A stretch of 64,000 nucleotides of DNA from a bacterium (GTDB lineage: Bacteria > Auribacterota > Tritonobacteria > UBA1439). Where the stretch lies: positions 185,201-249,200 of the forward strand of contig JAQUPF010000002.1 of assembly GCA_028716845.1 (NCBI GenBank), in the 5' to 3' direction. Below the pieces are notes generated by a model that saw nothing but the letters and a program-made list of their open reading frames with translations, did not search any database and was not told the origin of the DNA. The position numbers and the translations under genes are program-made. Within the stretch, counting starts at the first letter, position 1; each line of letters starts with the position of its first letter. This document shows positions 1-10,424 of the stretch, in pieces.

Positions 1-1
1 G

Positions 2-1147
2 GTGCGCCGGGCCGCCCTCAGGAAGGTCAACGCCCTCCTCGCTTCGCCGGGGACGGCGGCGAGCGAGGAGCGGACCGCCCACGGCGTCGCCCTCCTCGGC
101 GACATCGGCGACCCCTCCTCGACGGGGAGGCTCCTCGGCTTCGCGTCGCCGGGGCGGCCGCTCCCGGTGCGGGAGCGGGCCCTCGCCGCCCTCGCCCGCA
201 TCGACATACCCCCCGCGGCCGCGCAGGGCGCCGCCGAGGCGCTCATCCCGATGCTCGGCGAGGACGACCGCCACGGCGTCGTCCATGGCGCCCTCGGCGT
301 CCTCCGCAAGTTCGACATCCCGAAGCGTCTCCTGCCGAAGCTCCAGGAGGGCGTCCGGAGCGCGAACCCCGCGGTCCGGAGCTTCGTCCTCTCCCAGCTC
401 GGGAGGGTCGATTCCCGCGAGAACATCGACCGGCTGCTCGCGCACCTCAACACGGGGGGCTTCCAGGAGCGCCGCGCGGCCCAGGAGGCGCTCGCCGCCA
501 TCCCGGGCGCGGCCGCGCACATCCTGCGGGAGCTCGACGCCGCCCGCGACTACGAGTCGGGGATGCGGCTCGTCAGCATCCTCCGGGCGCACCGGGGGCG
601 GATCGGCGCGCCCGACAAGCGGCGCCTCTTCGAGCGCCTGGAGAAGGCGCGGGAGGCGGACGACGAGCGGCATTCGATCTACGCCGCGGCGCTCCAGGTC
701 GTCGATCCCGACTTCCTCGTCGAGCGGGTCCTCGGCCGCGTGAAGCGGCTCCGGGCGGCGCGCCGGTTCGCGGAGATCGAGGGGATCGCGGGCGTGCTCG
801 CGCGGCACGCCCTCCTCACCCCGGAGCTCAAGTACGAGCTCGCGGTCTCCCGGCTGCGGGGCCGCCTCCCCGATCTCTCCTCGCCCCGCCGGAAGGAGGA
901 TCCCGCCCTCCGCCTGTTCGGCGAGCTCCTCGGCGCCGAGGGGTTCCCGCTCCTCAGGCGCCTGAAGACCGACCGCGCGCTCGGCCCCTCCGAGCTCTAC
1001 CACCTCGGTTTCCACTTCTCGGAGATGCTGTTCGCGCAGCGGGAGTTCGGGATCGAGCTCCTGCGGATCGTCGCCGGCAAATGGCCGCGGTCGAAGCTGG
1101 CGCGGCCGGCGCGTCAGAAGCTCGCGCTCGTGGGCTCGAGCGCCTGA
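2..1147 (+). CDS. HEAT-repeat-like protein (5' truncated by window edge)
   Basis: Open from window start; repeated helical units (VRERALAALARI, VRSFVLSQLGRV, ERRAAQEALAAI). Confidence 0.7.
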   Translation: MRRAALRKVNALLASPGTAASEERTAHGVALLGDIGDPSSTGRLLGFASPGRPLPVRERALAALARIDIPPAAAQGAAEALIPMLGEDDRHGVVHGALGVLRKFDIPKRLLPKLQEGVRSANPAVRSFVLSQLGRVDSRENIDRLLAHLNTGGFQERRAAQEALAAIPGAAAHILRELDAARDYESGMRLVSILRAHRGRIGAPDKRRLFERLEKAREADDERHSIYAAALQVVDPDFLVERVLGRVKRLRAARRFAEIEGIAGVLARHALLTPELKYELAVSRLRGRLPDLSSPRRKEDPALRLFGELLGAEGFPLLRRLKTDRALGPSELYHLGFHFSEMLFAQREFGIELLRIVAGKWPRSKLARPARQKLALVGSSA

Positions 1148-1166
1148 GCCGCCGCCGCACGAAGAA

Positions 1167-1273
1167 CGAAGCCACCACGGATCCGCACGGATCATCACGG
1201 ATTGTCACGGATCCGGACGCGGCTCAAAGCCGGAAGCAGAAATGAACGGCAATCCGCGCTGAATTGGTGCGTT
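1167..1273. repeat. Interspersed dyad element copy 1
   Basis: ccACGGATccgcACGGATcatcACGGATtgtcACGGAT ... caatccgcgctgaattggtgcg. Confidence 0.8.
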
Positions 1274-1338
1274 GCCGTTCCCGCGGTTGCGGACGAGAAA
1301 GCGGACGAGAAAGTGGTGGACGCGCGGGGGCGGTGAGG

Positions 1339-1344
1339 TATAAT
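1339..1344 (+). promoter_or_regulatory. -10 element TATAAT for the 1402 gene
   Basis: gaggTATAATaaaa ~58 bp upstream of an ATG with an AGGAGG RBS; -35 not clear. Confidence 0.45.
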
Positions 1345-1401
1345 AAAACCAGCTTTTCCGGCGGAGCCGGACCGACGGAACGCGTTCGAAAGGAGGAGCG
1401 G

Positions 1402-1623
1402 ATGGACGGAAGGCGGATCGCGATCTGTGTCGCGCTGGTCGCGGCGGCGGTGCTCTGCGGTTGCGCCGGGTATTTCCACTACCACCCGATCAAGACGGTC
1501 ACCGAGAAGGAGGAGGCGGCGGCGGCGCCGGCGACGAGGATGTTCACCGGCGAGACGTTCAGCGCGCCGGTCACGCACGGGATCTCGGCGGCGCCCGTCG
1601 CGGACGAGAGCTTCATCAAGTGA
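1402..1623 (+). CDS. Small lipoprotein, hypothetical
   Basis: RBS aggagg; signal sequence with lipobox-like LCGC; 73 aa. Confidence 0.65.
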   Translation: MDGRRIAICVALVAAAVLCGCAGYFHYHPIKTVTEKEEAAAAPATRMFTGETFSAPVTHGISAAPVADESFIK

Positions 1624-1627
1624 GGCC

Positions 1628-1692
1628 CCGGCCTTCGGGCCGGCACAGGCATGGGAACGGCGGGCGCTCCCCGCGCGCGGGGAGCGCCCGCC
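1628..1692 (+). terminator. Tandem strong stem-loops after lipoprotein gene
   Basis: CCGGCC-TTCG-GGCCGG (1628-1643) and perfect 17-bp inverted repeat ggcgggcgctccccgcg/cgcggggagcgcccgcc (1659-1692); no clear U-tract. Confidence 0.5.
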
Positions 1693-1724
1693 CTGTCCAA
1701 CCGCGCGCGGAAGGGGGACCGGAC

Positions 1725-1925
1725 GTGGCGGATATTCGGATCGGCGACCTCGTGAGCTGGAAGAGCGGACAGAAGACGAAGGTCGGCGTCGTGCGGCAGG
1801 TCAACGAGGACGGCTCCTGCACGATCGACTACACGACGACGACCGGCAGGTTCGAGGAGCGCATCGGCGCCGGCCGTCTCGAGCGGATCACCTCGACGGT
1901 GGATGGGGAGGCCCCGGGGGCCTGA
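1725..1925 (+). CDS. Small SH3/TUDOR-like protein
   Basis: GTG start; VADIRIGDLVSWKSGQKTKVGVVRQVNEDGSCTIDYTTTTGRFEERI; resembles N-terminus of the 29836-30144 product. Confidence 0.55.
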   Translation: MADIRIGDLVSWKSGQKTKVGVVRQVNEDGSCTIDYTTTTGRFEERIGAGRLERITSTVDGEAPGA

Positions 1926-1937
1926 GCCCCGGGGCGG

Positions 1938-3284
1938 TCACGCGGCGGCCACCCCGCCCCGCGCGTAGAGCATCTTGTTCGCCTCCTGGCGCTCCTCGTC
2001 GTAGATGTAGTTCACCATCATCCCGAACGACTCCCGCATGCCGCGCTCCGAGTCGTTCGCGAGGAAGTTGATGCTCCCGATGGAGGCCCCGTTGGAGAGG
2101 TGGAAGTTGGCGACGGGGTCGTAGGCGTTCGGCAGGCGACCCCCGCTCTCCCGTTCGATCCGCTTCTCCCGCGTGAGGTAGAACCGCGTGAGCTCCGTGA
2201 GCGGGTGCCGGAGCGCCGCCCGGAGCGAGGCGCGCTCGCGCCACGCCGGGTCGGCGAGGGCCTTCACGAGGAGGGCGGAGAGCGGCGCCCCGTCGCCGCC
2301 GAGGGCGCCCCGGAGCGCGCGCGCCTCGGCGGGCGCGGCGAACCGCCCGTGCTTGTTCGCGTCGACCTTCGCCTTCGTGAGCAGGAACTCGTGCGTCCCG
2401 CCGCCGAGGACCGCGGCCAGGTAGTCGCCGAGCCGGGGGATCGGGCTGAGCGTGGCGAACTGTCTGATGCGCGGGTACTCCTTTCGGATGTAGTCGCGCG
2501 CCCGGATGATCATCTTCGCCCCGAGGGCGATCCCGGCAAGGCCGTCGAAGGTCGTGTTGAGCGAGTAGAAGACGGCCGTGTCGGCGCGCCGGAGGTCGGG
2601 GGGGCGCCGCCGCTCGCCGATGATCCTCGATATCTTCCTGATGAGTCCCCGCGCGAGCGCCACCTCCACGTAGACGAGGGGGATGTACGGCATCTTGAAA
2701 TGCTCGAGCGAGACGATGATGTGGTCGGGGCTGTTGAGCCGGTTCTCGAAGTCCCACCAGTTGTCCGCCGGGTGGACCCCCTCCTTCTCGGAGATGAACT
2801 TGAGGAGCGCGATCGAGGTGTTCTGCGCGTTGCAGCAGCGGGTGACGAGGTACTGGAAGTTGAAGATCTTGACGAAGTAGTCGGTGAAGGAGCGCGCGAG
2901 CTCCTCGAGGGGGGCACGCGCCTCCGGCGCCCCCCCCCCGGCGCGGAGCCGCCGGACGATCCCGTGGAGATCGGTCCGGAGCGTGATGAGCCACTCGGGG
3001 GAGTCCATGGCGGCGTAGATCTGGTTGAGGACGTAGTCGATCTTCCGGGGCTCGATCGCCTCGAGCGTCCGGAAGAACGCCTCGCGCTCCGCCTCGCCGC
3101 GGGCGTAGAAGTCCCGGATCGTCCGGATGTAGCCCGCGCCGACCGTCCGGTCGCTCGCGAGCATCGCGAGCGCCTCCGCCACGCCCCGCTGCTCCGGGCC
3201 GGCGATGATCCGGAGGGTCTGGGCGATCGAGTCCGTGATCCGCCGCCTGATCTCCCCGAACGTCGAGCCCTTCGCCCCGCCCAT
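1938..3284 (-). CDS. Malonyl-CoA decarboxylase family protein
   Basis: MCD-like motifs: LVYVEVALARG, TAVFYSLNTTFDGLAGIALG, FATLSPIPRLGDYL, DPVANFHLSNGASIGSINFLAND, MVNYIYDEERQEAN. Confidence 0.85.
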   Translation of the reverse strand: MGGAKGSTFGEIRRRITDSIAQTLRIIAGPEQRGVAEALAMLASDRTVGAGYIRTIRDFYARGEAEREAFFRTLEAIEPRKIDYVLNQIYAAMDSPEWLITLRTDLHGIVRRLRAGGGAPEARAPLEELARSFTDYFVKIFNFQYLVTRCCNAQNTSIALLKFISEKEGVHPADNWWDFENRLNSPDHIIVSLEHFKMPYIPLVYVEVALARGLIRKISRIIGERRRPPDLRRADTAVFYSLNTTFDGLAGIALGAKMIIRARDYIRKEYPRIRQFATLSPIPRLGDYLAAVLGGGTHEFLLTKAKVDANKHGRFAAPAEARALRGALGGDGAPLSALLVKALADPAWRERASLRAALRHPLTELTRFYLTREKRIERESGGRLPNAYDPVANFHLSNGASIGSINFLANDSERGMRESFGMMVNYIYDEERQEANKMLYARGGVAAA

Positions 3285-3293
3285 CGCCGCCCC

Positions 3294-4967
3294 CTACTCC
3301 TCTTCCGCCTCCAGGAAGCCGCGGAGGCGCCGGCTCCTCGTCGGGTGGCGCATCTTGCGGAGCGCCTTCGCCTCAATCTGCCGCACCCGCTCCCGGGTGA
3401 CGCTGAAGACCCTGCCGACCTCCTCGAGCGTGCGCGGCGAGCCGTCGCCGAGGCCGAAGCGGAGGGCGAGGACCCGCTGCTCGCGCGGGGTGAGCGTCGC
3501 GAGCACGCTCTCGATCTGCTCCTTCAGGAGCGCGTAGCCGGTGGCCGTGGCCGGCGACTCCGCCGACTTGTCCTCGATGAAATCGCCGAAGTGGCTGTCG
3601 TTGCTGTCCCCGATCGGCGTCTGGAGCGAGATCGGGTGCTGGGCGATCTTCATGATGCCGCGCACCTTCTCGACCGGCAGCTCCATCTCCTCGGCGATCT
3701 CGTCCGGCGAGGGCTCCTTGCCGTATTCCTGAACGAGCTTCTTGGAGGCGCGGACGAGCTTGTTGATCGTCTCGATCATGTGGACGGGGATGCGGATGGT
3801 GCGCGCCTGGTCGGCGATGGAGCGGGTGATCGCCTGCCGGATCCACCAGGTGGCGTAGGTGGAGAACTTGTAGCCGCGGCGGTACTCGAACTTGTCCACC
3901 GCCTTCATGAGGCCCATGTTCCCCTCCTGGATCAGGTCGAGGAAGGAGAGGCCCCGGTTCGTGTACTTCTTCGCGATGGAGATGACGAGGCGCAGGTTCG
4001 CCTCGACCATCTCGCTCTTCGCCCGGTGCGCGTGCCGGGACCACTTCCTCAGGTCCTCGACGTCCTTCAGGAGCCGCTCGATCGGGACGCGCGCCTCGAG
4101 CTCGAGGAGGCGGAGGCGCCGGCGGGCCTCGCGCAGGTGACGCGCGGCGTCCTTCGCCCGGCTCTTCCGCCACCGCTCGATCTGGGCACGGAGCTCCAGG
4201 GCCTTCCGCGCCTCGAGCTCGATCGGGTGGATGAACTCCTCGATCGCGTTCTGCTTGAAGAAGAGCCGGTTGATGAGGCCCTTCATCTCCTCCCTGGACC
4301 GCGCCGACTCGGCCTCGAGCCGGGCCATGAGCTTGCCGCCGGGCTTCGCCTCGAGGGACTGCCGGTACTTCCGCCGCATCTGCTGCCGGTACTTCCGCCG
4401 CATCTGGTCGTCGACCTTCAGGAGCGCCTCGCAGACCCGCTTCGCCGCCTCGACGTAGGTGTCCCGGTTCTTCACCTTCTTGTCCTGGATCACCCGGTCG
4501 AAGCGCTCCCGCCCGGCCCGGACCCGCTCGGCGAGCTCGACGGCGAGCCGGGACGTGAAGCCGAGGGAGAAGATGATCTCCCTGATCTGCGTCTCCGCCT
4601 TCTCGATCCGCTTCGAGATCTCCACCTCCTGCTCGCGCGTCAGGAGCGGCACCTGCCCCATCTGCTTGAGGTACATCCGCACCGGGTCGTCGATGAACTC
4701 GAGGCGGGCGGGGCGCTCCTTCTTCTCCGGCTTGCCCGGTGCGGGGGCGGCGCGCCGTGCCGCCGCCTCCTTGTCGTCGATGATGTCGATGTCCATCCCC
4801 CGGAAGAGCATGATGATCGAGTCGATCTCCTCCGCGGAGACGATGCTGTCCGGGAGCTTGTCGTTGATGTTCGCGTACGTCAGGTGCCCCTGGTCGTTCG
4901 CGAGCCGTATGAGATCCTTGATCTTCTGGTTCTTCTCGATCTTCACCGCGCCCCCCCCGGCCTTCAT
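3294..4967 (-). CDS. rpoD: RNA polymerase primary sigma factor (sigma-70)
   Basis: [113 protein letters not shown]. Confidence 0.97.
   Translation of the reverse strand: MKAGGGAVKIEKNQKIKDLIRLANDQGHLTYANINDKLPDSIVSAEEIDSIIMLFRGMDIDIIDDKEAAARRAAPAPGKPEKKERPARLEFIDDPVRMYLKQMGQVPLLTREQEVEISKRIEKAETQIREIIFSLGFTSRLAVELAERVRAGRERFDRVIQDKKVKNRDTYVEAAKRVCEALLKVDDQMRRKYRQQMRRKYRQSLEAKPGGKLMARLEAESARSREEMKGLINRLFFKQNAIEEFIHPIELEARKALELRAQIERWRKSRAKDAARHLREARRRLRLLELEARVPIERLLKDVEDLRKWSRHAHRAKSEMVEANLRLVISIAKKYTNRGLSFLDLIQEGNMGLMKAVDKFEYRRGYKFSTYATWWIRQAITRSIADQARTIRIPVHMIETINKLVRASKKLVQEYGKEPSPDEIAEEMELPVEKVRGIMKIAQHPISLQTPIGDSNDSHFGDFIEDKSAESPATATGYALLKEQIESVLATLTPREQRVLALRFGLGDGSPRTLEEVGRVFSVTRERVRQIEAKALRKMRHPTRSRRLRGFLEAEEE
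4360..4407. repeat. 24-bp perfect-core tandem duplication in rpoD
   Basis: tgccggtacttccgccgcatctgc followed by tgccggtacttccgccgcatctgg, encoding QMRRKYRQ twice. Confidence 0.85.
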
Positions 4968-6739
4968 GAAATGCCCAGGAGTTCTCCCTTCTTCGCCATG
5001 AGCGCCCGCTGGAGGCGGGCGATGTCCCCGCCGGCCGCCCCCTCCCGCTCCCGCCGGTGGATCTCCCTCGTGAGGCGCCCGATCTCGTCGCGGAGCGCCC
5101 GGCGCCGCAGCTGCCGGATGCAGTCCCCGATGATCGTCGCCCGGTCGCCGCGCGCGCCCCCGTCGGCGAGGAGGGCGCTCGCCACCCGCGCGCACCGCTC
5201 GTCCTCGAGACAGGCCATGAGCCTCCCGCAGCCGGCCCAGCGCTTCTCCCTGTAGAGGGAGAACGCCGTCCCGACGATCCGGCGGAGGGTCTCGTCGCGG
5301 AAATCATCGGGGGCGAGGGCGGGGAAGATGCTGCCGACGACCTCGTCGTCCTCCAGGAGCAGCCGGACGATCTCCCGCTCGACGGCCGGCATGACCGGCG
5401 CGGCGGGCTCCGCGGGCTGCCCCCCCCGTTCCGCGGCGCGCGGGGGGGCCTGCCCCCGCTTCCGGATCTCCCGGATGATGACCTCCTGGGGAATGTCGAT
5501 CGTCTCGGCGAGCTTCTTCCGGTACCCCTCCCGCAGGATCTCGTCCTTCACCCGGGCGAGCGCGTCGAGGAACTCCCCCGCCGCCCGCGCCCGGCCGACC
5601 TCGGTCCGGAGGTCGTGCCGCCGGCAGAGGTGGGCGAGGAGGTGGTCGAAGTAGTCGGGCGCCCGCCCGGCGAGGGCGCGGAAGGCGTCCCCGCCCTTCT
5701 CCCGGACGAAGCTGTCCGGGTCGTGGCCGGCCGGGAGGGCGAGGACGCGGACGCGCAGCCCCTCGTGGAGGAGGGCGTCCAGGCTCCGGAGCGCGGCCCC
5801 CTCGCCCGCGGCGTCCGCGTCGAAGCTCACGACGATCTCGGGGGCGTAGCGCCTGAGGATGCGGGCGTGCTCCTGGGTGAACGCCGTCCCCTGCGAGGCG
5901 ACGACGTTCCGGATCCCCGCGGCGTGGAGGGCGAACAGGTCGAAGTAGCCCTCGACGACGATGCAGGAGCCCGCCTCCACGACGGCGCGCTTCGACTCGT
6001 GGAGGCCGTAGAGGCTCCGGCTCTTCGAGAAGAGGACGGACTCCGGCGAGTTCATGTACTTCGGCGTGCCGTCGCCCGTGACGCGCCCGCTGAAGGCGAT
6101 CACGCGCCCGCTCACGTCCCTGATGGGGATCATGATCCGGCCCCGGAACCGGTCGTACGGGCGCCCGCCCCCCTCCCCGCGGACGGCGAGGCCGAGCTCG
6201 AGGAGCGCCTCCTCGCGGTGGCGCTTGGCCCGCGCGGCCCTGATGAGGGCGTCGCGGGCGTCGGGGGCGTGGCCGAGCGAGAAGTGCCGGACGAGCTCCT
6301 CGCCGATCCCCCGGCCGCGGAGGGCGCGGAGGGCCGCCTTCCCGGCGGCGGTGGAGGCGAGCTGCGACTGGAACCAGGCGGCGGCGAACTCGTTGAGCCG
6401 GCGGAGGTCGTCCCGCGCCCGCTCCGCGCGCCCCCCTTCCTCGCCGCGGGTCTCGGGGACGGCGACCCCCGCCTTCCGGGCGAGGATCCGCACCGCCTCG
6501 GGGAAGGTGACGCGCTCGTACTGCATGACGAAGTTGAAGACGGCGCCCCCCGCCCCGCAGCCGAAGCAGTGCCAGATCTGCTTCTCGGGGTTGACGAAGA
6601 AGGACGGCGTCTTCTCGTTGTGGAACGGGCAGCACGCCTTGAAGCTCCTCCCCGCCCGCTTGAGCGGGATGAAGGAGGAGACGACCTCGACGATGTCGCT
6701 CGCCGCCTGGACCTGTTCGATGATCTGCCGGGGTATCAT
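4964..6739 (-). CDS. dnaG: DNA primase
   Basis: CHC2 zinc finger [29 protein letters not shown]; Toprim [19 protein letters not shown] overlap with rpoD. Confidence 0.97.
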   Translation of the reverse strand: MIPRQIIEQVQAASDIVEVVSSFIPLKRAGRSFKACCPFHNEKTPSFFVNPEKQIWHCFGCGAGGAVFNFVMQYERVTFPEAVRILARKAGVAVPETRGEEGGRAERARDDLRRLNEFAAAWFQSQLASTAAGKAALRALRGRGIGEELVRHFSLGHAPDARDALIRAARAKRHREEALLELGLAVRGEGGGRPYDRFRGRIMIPIRDVSGRVIAFSGRVTGDGTPKYMNSPESVLFSKSRSLYGLHESKRAVVEAGSCIVVEGYFDLFALHAAGIRNVVASQGTAFTQEHARILRRYAPEIVVSFDADAAGEGAALRSLDALLHEGLRVRVLALPAGHDPDSFVREKGGDAFRALAGRAPDYFDHLLAHLCRRHDLRTEVGRARAAGEFLDALARVKDEILREGYRKKLAETIDIPQEVIIREIRKRGQAPPRAAERGGQPAEPAAPVMPAVEREIVRLLLEDDEVVGSIFPALAPDDFRDETLRRIVGTAFSLYREKRWAGCGRLMACLEDERCARVASALLADGGARGDRATIIGDCIRQLRRRALRDEIGRLTREIHRREREGAAGGDIARLQRALMAKKGELLGIS

Positions 6740-6767
6740 GCCGCTCTCGCGCGGGGGGAGCGGCGCG

Positions 6768-7724
6768 TCAGCGCCGCTCGACCCTCGTGAAGCCGGAGCA
6801 GGGGATGACCTCGATGCGCTCCTTCGCGCAGACCGCGTCGAGGAGCAGGTTGAGGCCGAGGGCGTCGCTGGAGACGTGGCCGGCGACGACGACGTTCACG
6901 TTCTGCTTCTTCACCTCGTCGAGGAACTTGTCGCTCATGTGCATGCAGACGAGCGTCCCCACGCCCGCCTGCGCGAGCTTCTCGAGCGTCTTGACGGAGC
7001 CCTCGGTGCCCCCCGTCATGTCGACGAAGATCCGGCCCGCGCGGCGATCCTCCGCGCCGGCGATGATTTTCGGCGGGGCGTTGTTGCCGACCGCCCGCTC
7101 GTACTCCGGGATCCCGACGAGGAGGTCGATGATCTCCCGGAGGGTGTGCGGCCGTTTCCGGCCGAAGAGGCGCTGGAGGTACGTCGCCGCGCAGTTGTCG
7201 GCGGGGGTGTGGAGGCAGGCGAGGGGGATGTCGAGGAGCCGGGCGGCGTCCACCGCCCGGGTGTGGTTGGCGGCCATCACCCGCCGCTCCACCTCCCGCA
7301 TGCGCTCCTCGAGGAGCGCCTCGGCGATGTTGATCGGGACGCCGAGCCGGTTGATGATGTCCGCCTGCATGCGCATGACGTTGTGGAAGCCGGCGTAGGC
7401 CCGCCCGACCGGGTGGTGCGCGAGAACGAGGTCGACCCGCCGCCCCCGCTCCCGGAGGCGGTCGGCGAGCATGATCTCGCCGACGTCGATGTCGATGCCG
7501 GCCATGATGCTGCGGATCTCCGCGGCCGGCGGTCCGAAGAGGATCCTGCTGTCCGGGTACGGGTTCTCGAGGCGCTCGCGGTCGAAGAGCCGCCGCCGCT
7601 TCGCGGGCATCTCCTCGTACGCCGCGGCGAGGGCCTTCATCTCCCTGCGGATGAGGGCCGGGCTGCGGGGGTCGTGCTTCCGCCCCTCCGCGACGGCCCG
7701 CTCGAAAAAGGTGGCGAGTTTCAT
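6768..7724 (-). CDS. NIF3-like (NGG1p interacting factor 3) family protein
   Basis: DLVLAHHPVGRA, ACLHTPADNCAATYLQRLFG, VDMTGGTEGSVKTLEKLAQAGVGTLVCMHMSD, VVVAGHVSSDALGLNLLLD. Confidence 0.7.
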   Translation of the reverse strand: MKLATFFERAVAEGRKHDPRSPALIRREMKALAAAYEEMPAKRRRLFDRERLENPYPDSRILFGPPAAEIRSIMAGIDIDVGEIMLADRLRERGRRVDLVLAHHPVGRAYAGFHNVMRMQADIINRLGVPINIAEALLEERMREVERRVMAANHTRAVDAARLLDIPLACLHTPADNCAATYLQRLFGRKRPHTLREIIDLLVGIPEYERAVGNNAPPKIIAGAEDRRAGRIFVDMTGGTEGSVKTLEKLAQAGVGTLVCMHMSDKFLDEVKKQNVNVVVAGHVSSDALGLNLLLDAVCAKERIEVIPCSGFTRVERR

Positions 7725-8335
7725 CGTCTCCCCTCCCGTTGTGCCGGCGGCGTCGGCCCGGCCGCCGTCGTGCCGCCCTCCGCGCGGGGGGGCGCGCCCA
7801 CCGGCGGGAGCTTCTCGATGGCCTCCTCGGCGGGGGAGGATTGCGCCTCCGGGTAGACGCGGACGGCGAACCGGTACGCCTCCGGCGCGAGGCGGATCGC
7901 GAGCGGCCCGAAGAACGACCGCGTGCTCACGGCCTCCGAGATCGCCTCCACCTTCACGAGGGCGAGCATGACGAGGACGGCGAACGAGAAGAGGAGCGCC
8001 TTCGCGCCGCCGAGGACCGCGCCGCCGCCCCGCTCGATGGCGGCGATGGCGGGCAGCGTCATCATCCGATGCACCGTCTGGTTGAGCATGTAGAAGAAGA
8101 CGATCACCGCGAGGAAGATGCCGGCGCCGGCGAGCCCGATGGCGGCGCGCTCGCTGACCTTGAGGTGCTCGAGGATCTTGTCGGACGCCGGCTCGCAGAA
8201 GCGGAACGAGAGGTAGAGGGCGCACAGGATCCCGACGAAGCGGAGGAGTTCGCCCGAGAGTCCCCGGCGGTGGCCGAGCCACAGGCCGCGGAGGACGGCC
8301 GCGATGACGAGGGCGTCAATCCAGGAGAATCTCAT
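7721..8335 (-). CDS. CvpA family membrane protein
   Basis: MRFSWIDALVIAAVLRGLWLGHRRGLSGELLRFVGI; multiple TM segments; ATGA overlap with downstream gene. Confidence 0.7.
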   Translation of the reverse strand: MRFSWIDALVIAAVLRGLWLGHRRGLSGELLRFVGILCALYLSFRFCEPASDKILEHLKVSERAAIGLAGAGIFLAVIVFFYMLNQTVHRMMTLPAIAAIERGGGAVLGGAKALLFSFAVLVMLALVKVEAISEAVSTRSFFGPLAIRLAPEAYRFAVRVYPEAQSSPAEEAIEKLPPVGAPPRAEGGTTAAGPTPPAQREGRR

Positions 8336-8385
8336 GCGGAGAACGAGGACTCCAGACGGCCTTTCCCATACAAATTCAAACGCAT

Positions 8386-8414
8386 AATGTATCATGGAAC
8401 CGCGTATTCGTCAA
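8386..8414 (-). promoter_or_regulatory. Candidate sigma-70 promoter for cvpA-nif3-dnaG-rpoD-mcd
   Basis: Reverse strand TTGACG-N17-TACATT, ~50 bp upstream of start. Confidence 0.5.
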
Positions 8415-8434
8415 ATCATTTTTTGATTTCAAAG

Positions 8435-8744
8435 AGACAATTCGCCGCGGATTTCCACGGATTATCGACGGATATGCACGGATTGTGGAGCAGCGCGTCG
8501 GTCGTCGTTCGTCCTTCGTCCATCGCACGAGCCGCGGCGGAGGATATCGCCTGGCCGCGGATGAACGATAATACTCGCGGATTCCAATTCGCCACAGAGT
8601 TCACGGAGAACACGGAGAAATCGGGAACCGTACCGTCCGGCCACCCCCTCGGCCGCATCCGCTCTCCGTGTCCTCCGTGTCCTCTGTGGCAGCAAACTGC
8701 ATAGCATTCCCGGATCCGTGGAAATCCGTGGTTGATTCGCGCCC
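8435..8744. repeat. Interspersed dyad element copy 2
   Basis: gacaattcgccgcggatttccacggatt...; ggtcgtcgttcgtccttcgtcc; gccacagagttcacggagaacacggag; ccgtggaaatccgtggttgattcg. Confidence 0.8.
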
Positions 8745-8794
8745 CGCCTCTGCGATACAACCATTGCGGAGCCGGACCCCCTCGCGGAACCGGC

Positions 8795-9145
8795 ATGCCG
8801 CCCATGGAAATCATGTCCGGAACGAAGCGCGCAGGCACGCCCGACAGGGACGCGAGACGGTTCCGGCTTTCGTTGTTCTCCTTCCTCTCGGCGCTGGCGC
8901 TCCTCGTCGTCGCCGTGCTTGCCTTCCTGTACTCCCTCGCCACCGGGAAATCCTCGTGGACGATCGCGTTCGGCGATGCGATCTACCTCGCGGCGGCGGC
9001 CCTGACATGCGCGGCGCTCGCGGGGCTGCTGTCGCTCGCGGCGGGGGTCACGGTCGTCCGAAGGAGGCCGGTCGCCCTGCTCTGGCTGGTCCCCGAGGCG
9101 GCCCTGTACGCCTGGATCGTCTGGTACTTCATCAGCATACAATAG
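8795..9145 (+). CDS. Small membrane protein
   Basis: MPPMEIMSGTKR... with three hydrophobic stretches; start uncertain (8795/8804/8813). Confidence 0.5.
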   Translation: MPPMEIMSGTKRAGTPDRDARRFRLSLFSFLSALALLVVAVLAFLYSLATGKSSWTIAFGDAIYLAAAALTCAALAGLLSLAAGVTVVRRRPVALLWLVPEAALYAWIVWYFISIQ

Positions 9146-9164
9146 GAGCGGCGCCGGGCGGTCC

Positions 9165-10424
9165 TCAGGCGAGCCGCCCGTACAGGCCGTCGTCCCGCGC
9201 CCCCTCGACGACCGCCGCGCGGATCGTCCCCTTCGCGCACCGCTCCCCGGGGAAGAAGAGGGGGAGGTACTCGCGCGTGAGCCCCCACCAGAGCCCCGGC
9301 CGGCGGGCGCGCGGCCCCTGGACGAGGAGCTCGACGCGCCCGCCGATGAATCGGGACCGCCAGGCGGCCGCCGTCCGCCGGGCCGCCTCCCCGAGGACCG
9401 CCCGGCGCCGCTCCTTCGCCGCCGGCGGGACCGGATCGCCGAGCCGCCAGGCGGCGGTCCCCCGCCTCGGGCTGTAGGAGAAGATGTGGACCCTGGCGAA
9501 CGCCGCCTCCTCGACCATCGCCACGGTGCGGCCGAACGCCTCCTCCGTTTCTCCCGGGAACCCCACCATGACGTCCGTGGTGAGCGAGGCGTCCGGCACG
9601 AGGCGGCGCACACGCCGGACCAGTTCGCGGAAATCGCCGGGCGAGTAGCCGCGGTTCATGGCCTCGAGGACGCCCGCGTCGCCGCTCTGGAGCGGGAGGT
9701 GGAGGTGGGGGCAGAGCTTCCCGCCGGCGGCCATGCGCGACAGGAGCGCCCCGTCGATGTCCGCCGGCTCGATCGAGCTCAGCCGGATCCGGGCGAGCGG
9801 CCCGATCCGCTCGAGCCCGCCGATGAGGCGCGCGAGCGCCCCCTCCTCGCCGCGGTCGCGGCCGTACCGGCCGAGGCGGATGCCGCAGAGGACGATCTCG
9901 GCGTGCCCCCGCGAGGCGAGGACCGCCGCCTCGCCGAGGATCTCCTCCGGCGGCCTGCTCCGGGGCCGGCCGCGGACGAGCGGGACGACGCAGTAGCCGC
10001 AGGCCGCGTCGCACCCGTCCTGGACCTTGATGAAGGCGCGCGTCCGGCCCTCGAGCCCCGACACCGCGGCGGCGCCGTCCGGGCGCGCGCCCGCCCCCGC
10101 GATTCGGGCGATGCGCCTCTTCAACCGGTTGCCCGCCACTCGGGCCACGCCGGGGATGGCGGCGAACGCCGCAGGGTCGTAGTCGGCGCAGCAGCCGGTG
10201 ACGATCACCGTCGCCGAAGGGTGTTCGCGGACCGCCCGCGCGACCGCCCGCCTCGACTTCGCCTCGCCCGCCCCCGTGACGGCGCAGGTGTTGACGACGC
10301 AGAGGTCGGCGGCGGCGCCGGGGGCGGCGGCCCCGTAGCCGGCGGCGAGGAGGTCTTCGCGGATGAGCTGGCCGTCGTACTGGTTGACCTTGCAGCCGAG
10401 CGTGACGACGGTGAAGGTCTTCAC
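9165..10424 (-). CDS. mtaB: tRNA methylthiotransferase, MtaB-type radical SAM
   Basis: VTLGCKVNQYDGQLI; CDAACGYCVVPLVRGRPRSRPPEEI; VMVGFPGETEEAF; GTG start. Confidence 0.88.
   Translation of the reverse strand: MKTFTVVTLGCKVNQYDGQLIREDLLAAGYGAAAPGAAADLCVVNTCAVTGAGEAKSRRAVARAVREHPSATVIVTGCCADYDPAAFAAIPGVARVAGNRLKRRIARIAGAGARPDGAAAVSGLEGRTRAFIKVQDGCDAACGYCVVPLVRGRPRSRPPEEILGEAAVLASRGHAEIVLCGIRLGRYGRDRGEEGALARLIGGLERIGPLARIRLSSIEPADIDGALLSRMAAGGKLCPHLHLPLQSGDAGVLEAMNRGYSPGDFRELVRRVRRLVPDASLTTDVMVGFPGETEEAFGRTVAMVEEAAFARVHIFSYSPRRGTAAWRLGDPVPPAAKERRRAVLGEAARRTAAAWRSRFIGGRVELLVQGPRARRPGLWWGLTREYLPLFFPGERCAKGTIRAAVVEGARDDGLYGRLA

Noticed and set aside
1167-1273. CRISPR array interpretation of the ACGGAT arrays
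   Set aside because: Repeat unit is only 6 bp with 4-bp spacers, arms are inverted, and no cas genes are visible.
2100-5255. 1051-aa plus-strand ORF
   Set aside because: Antisense to malonyl-CoA decarboxylase, rpoD and dnaG; long open antisense frames are expected at this GC content.
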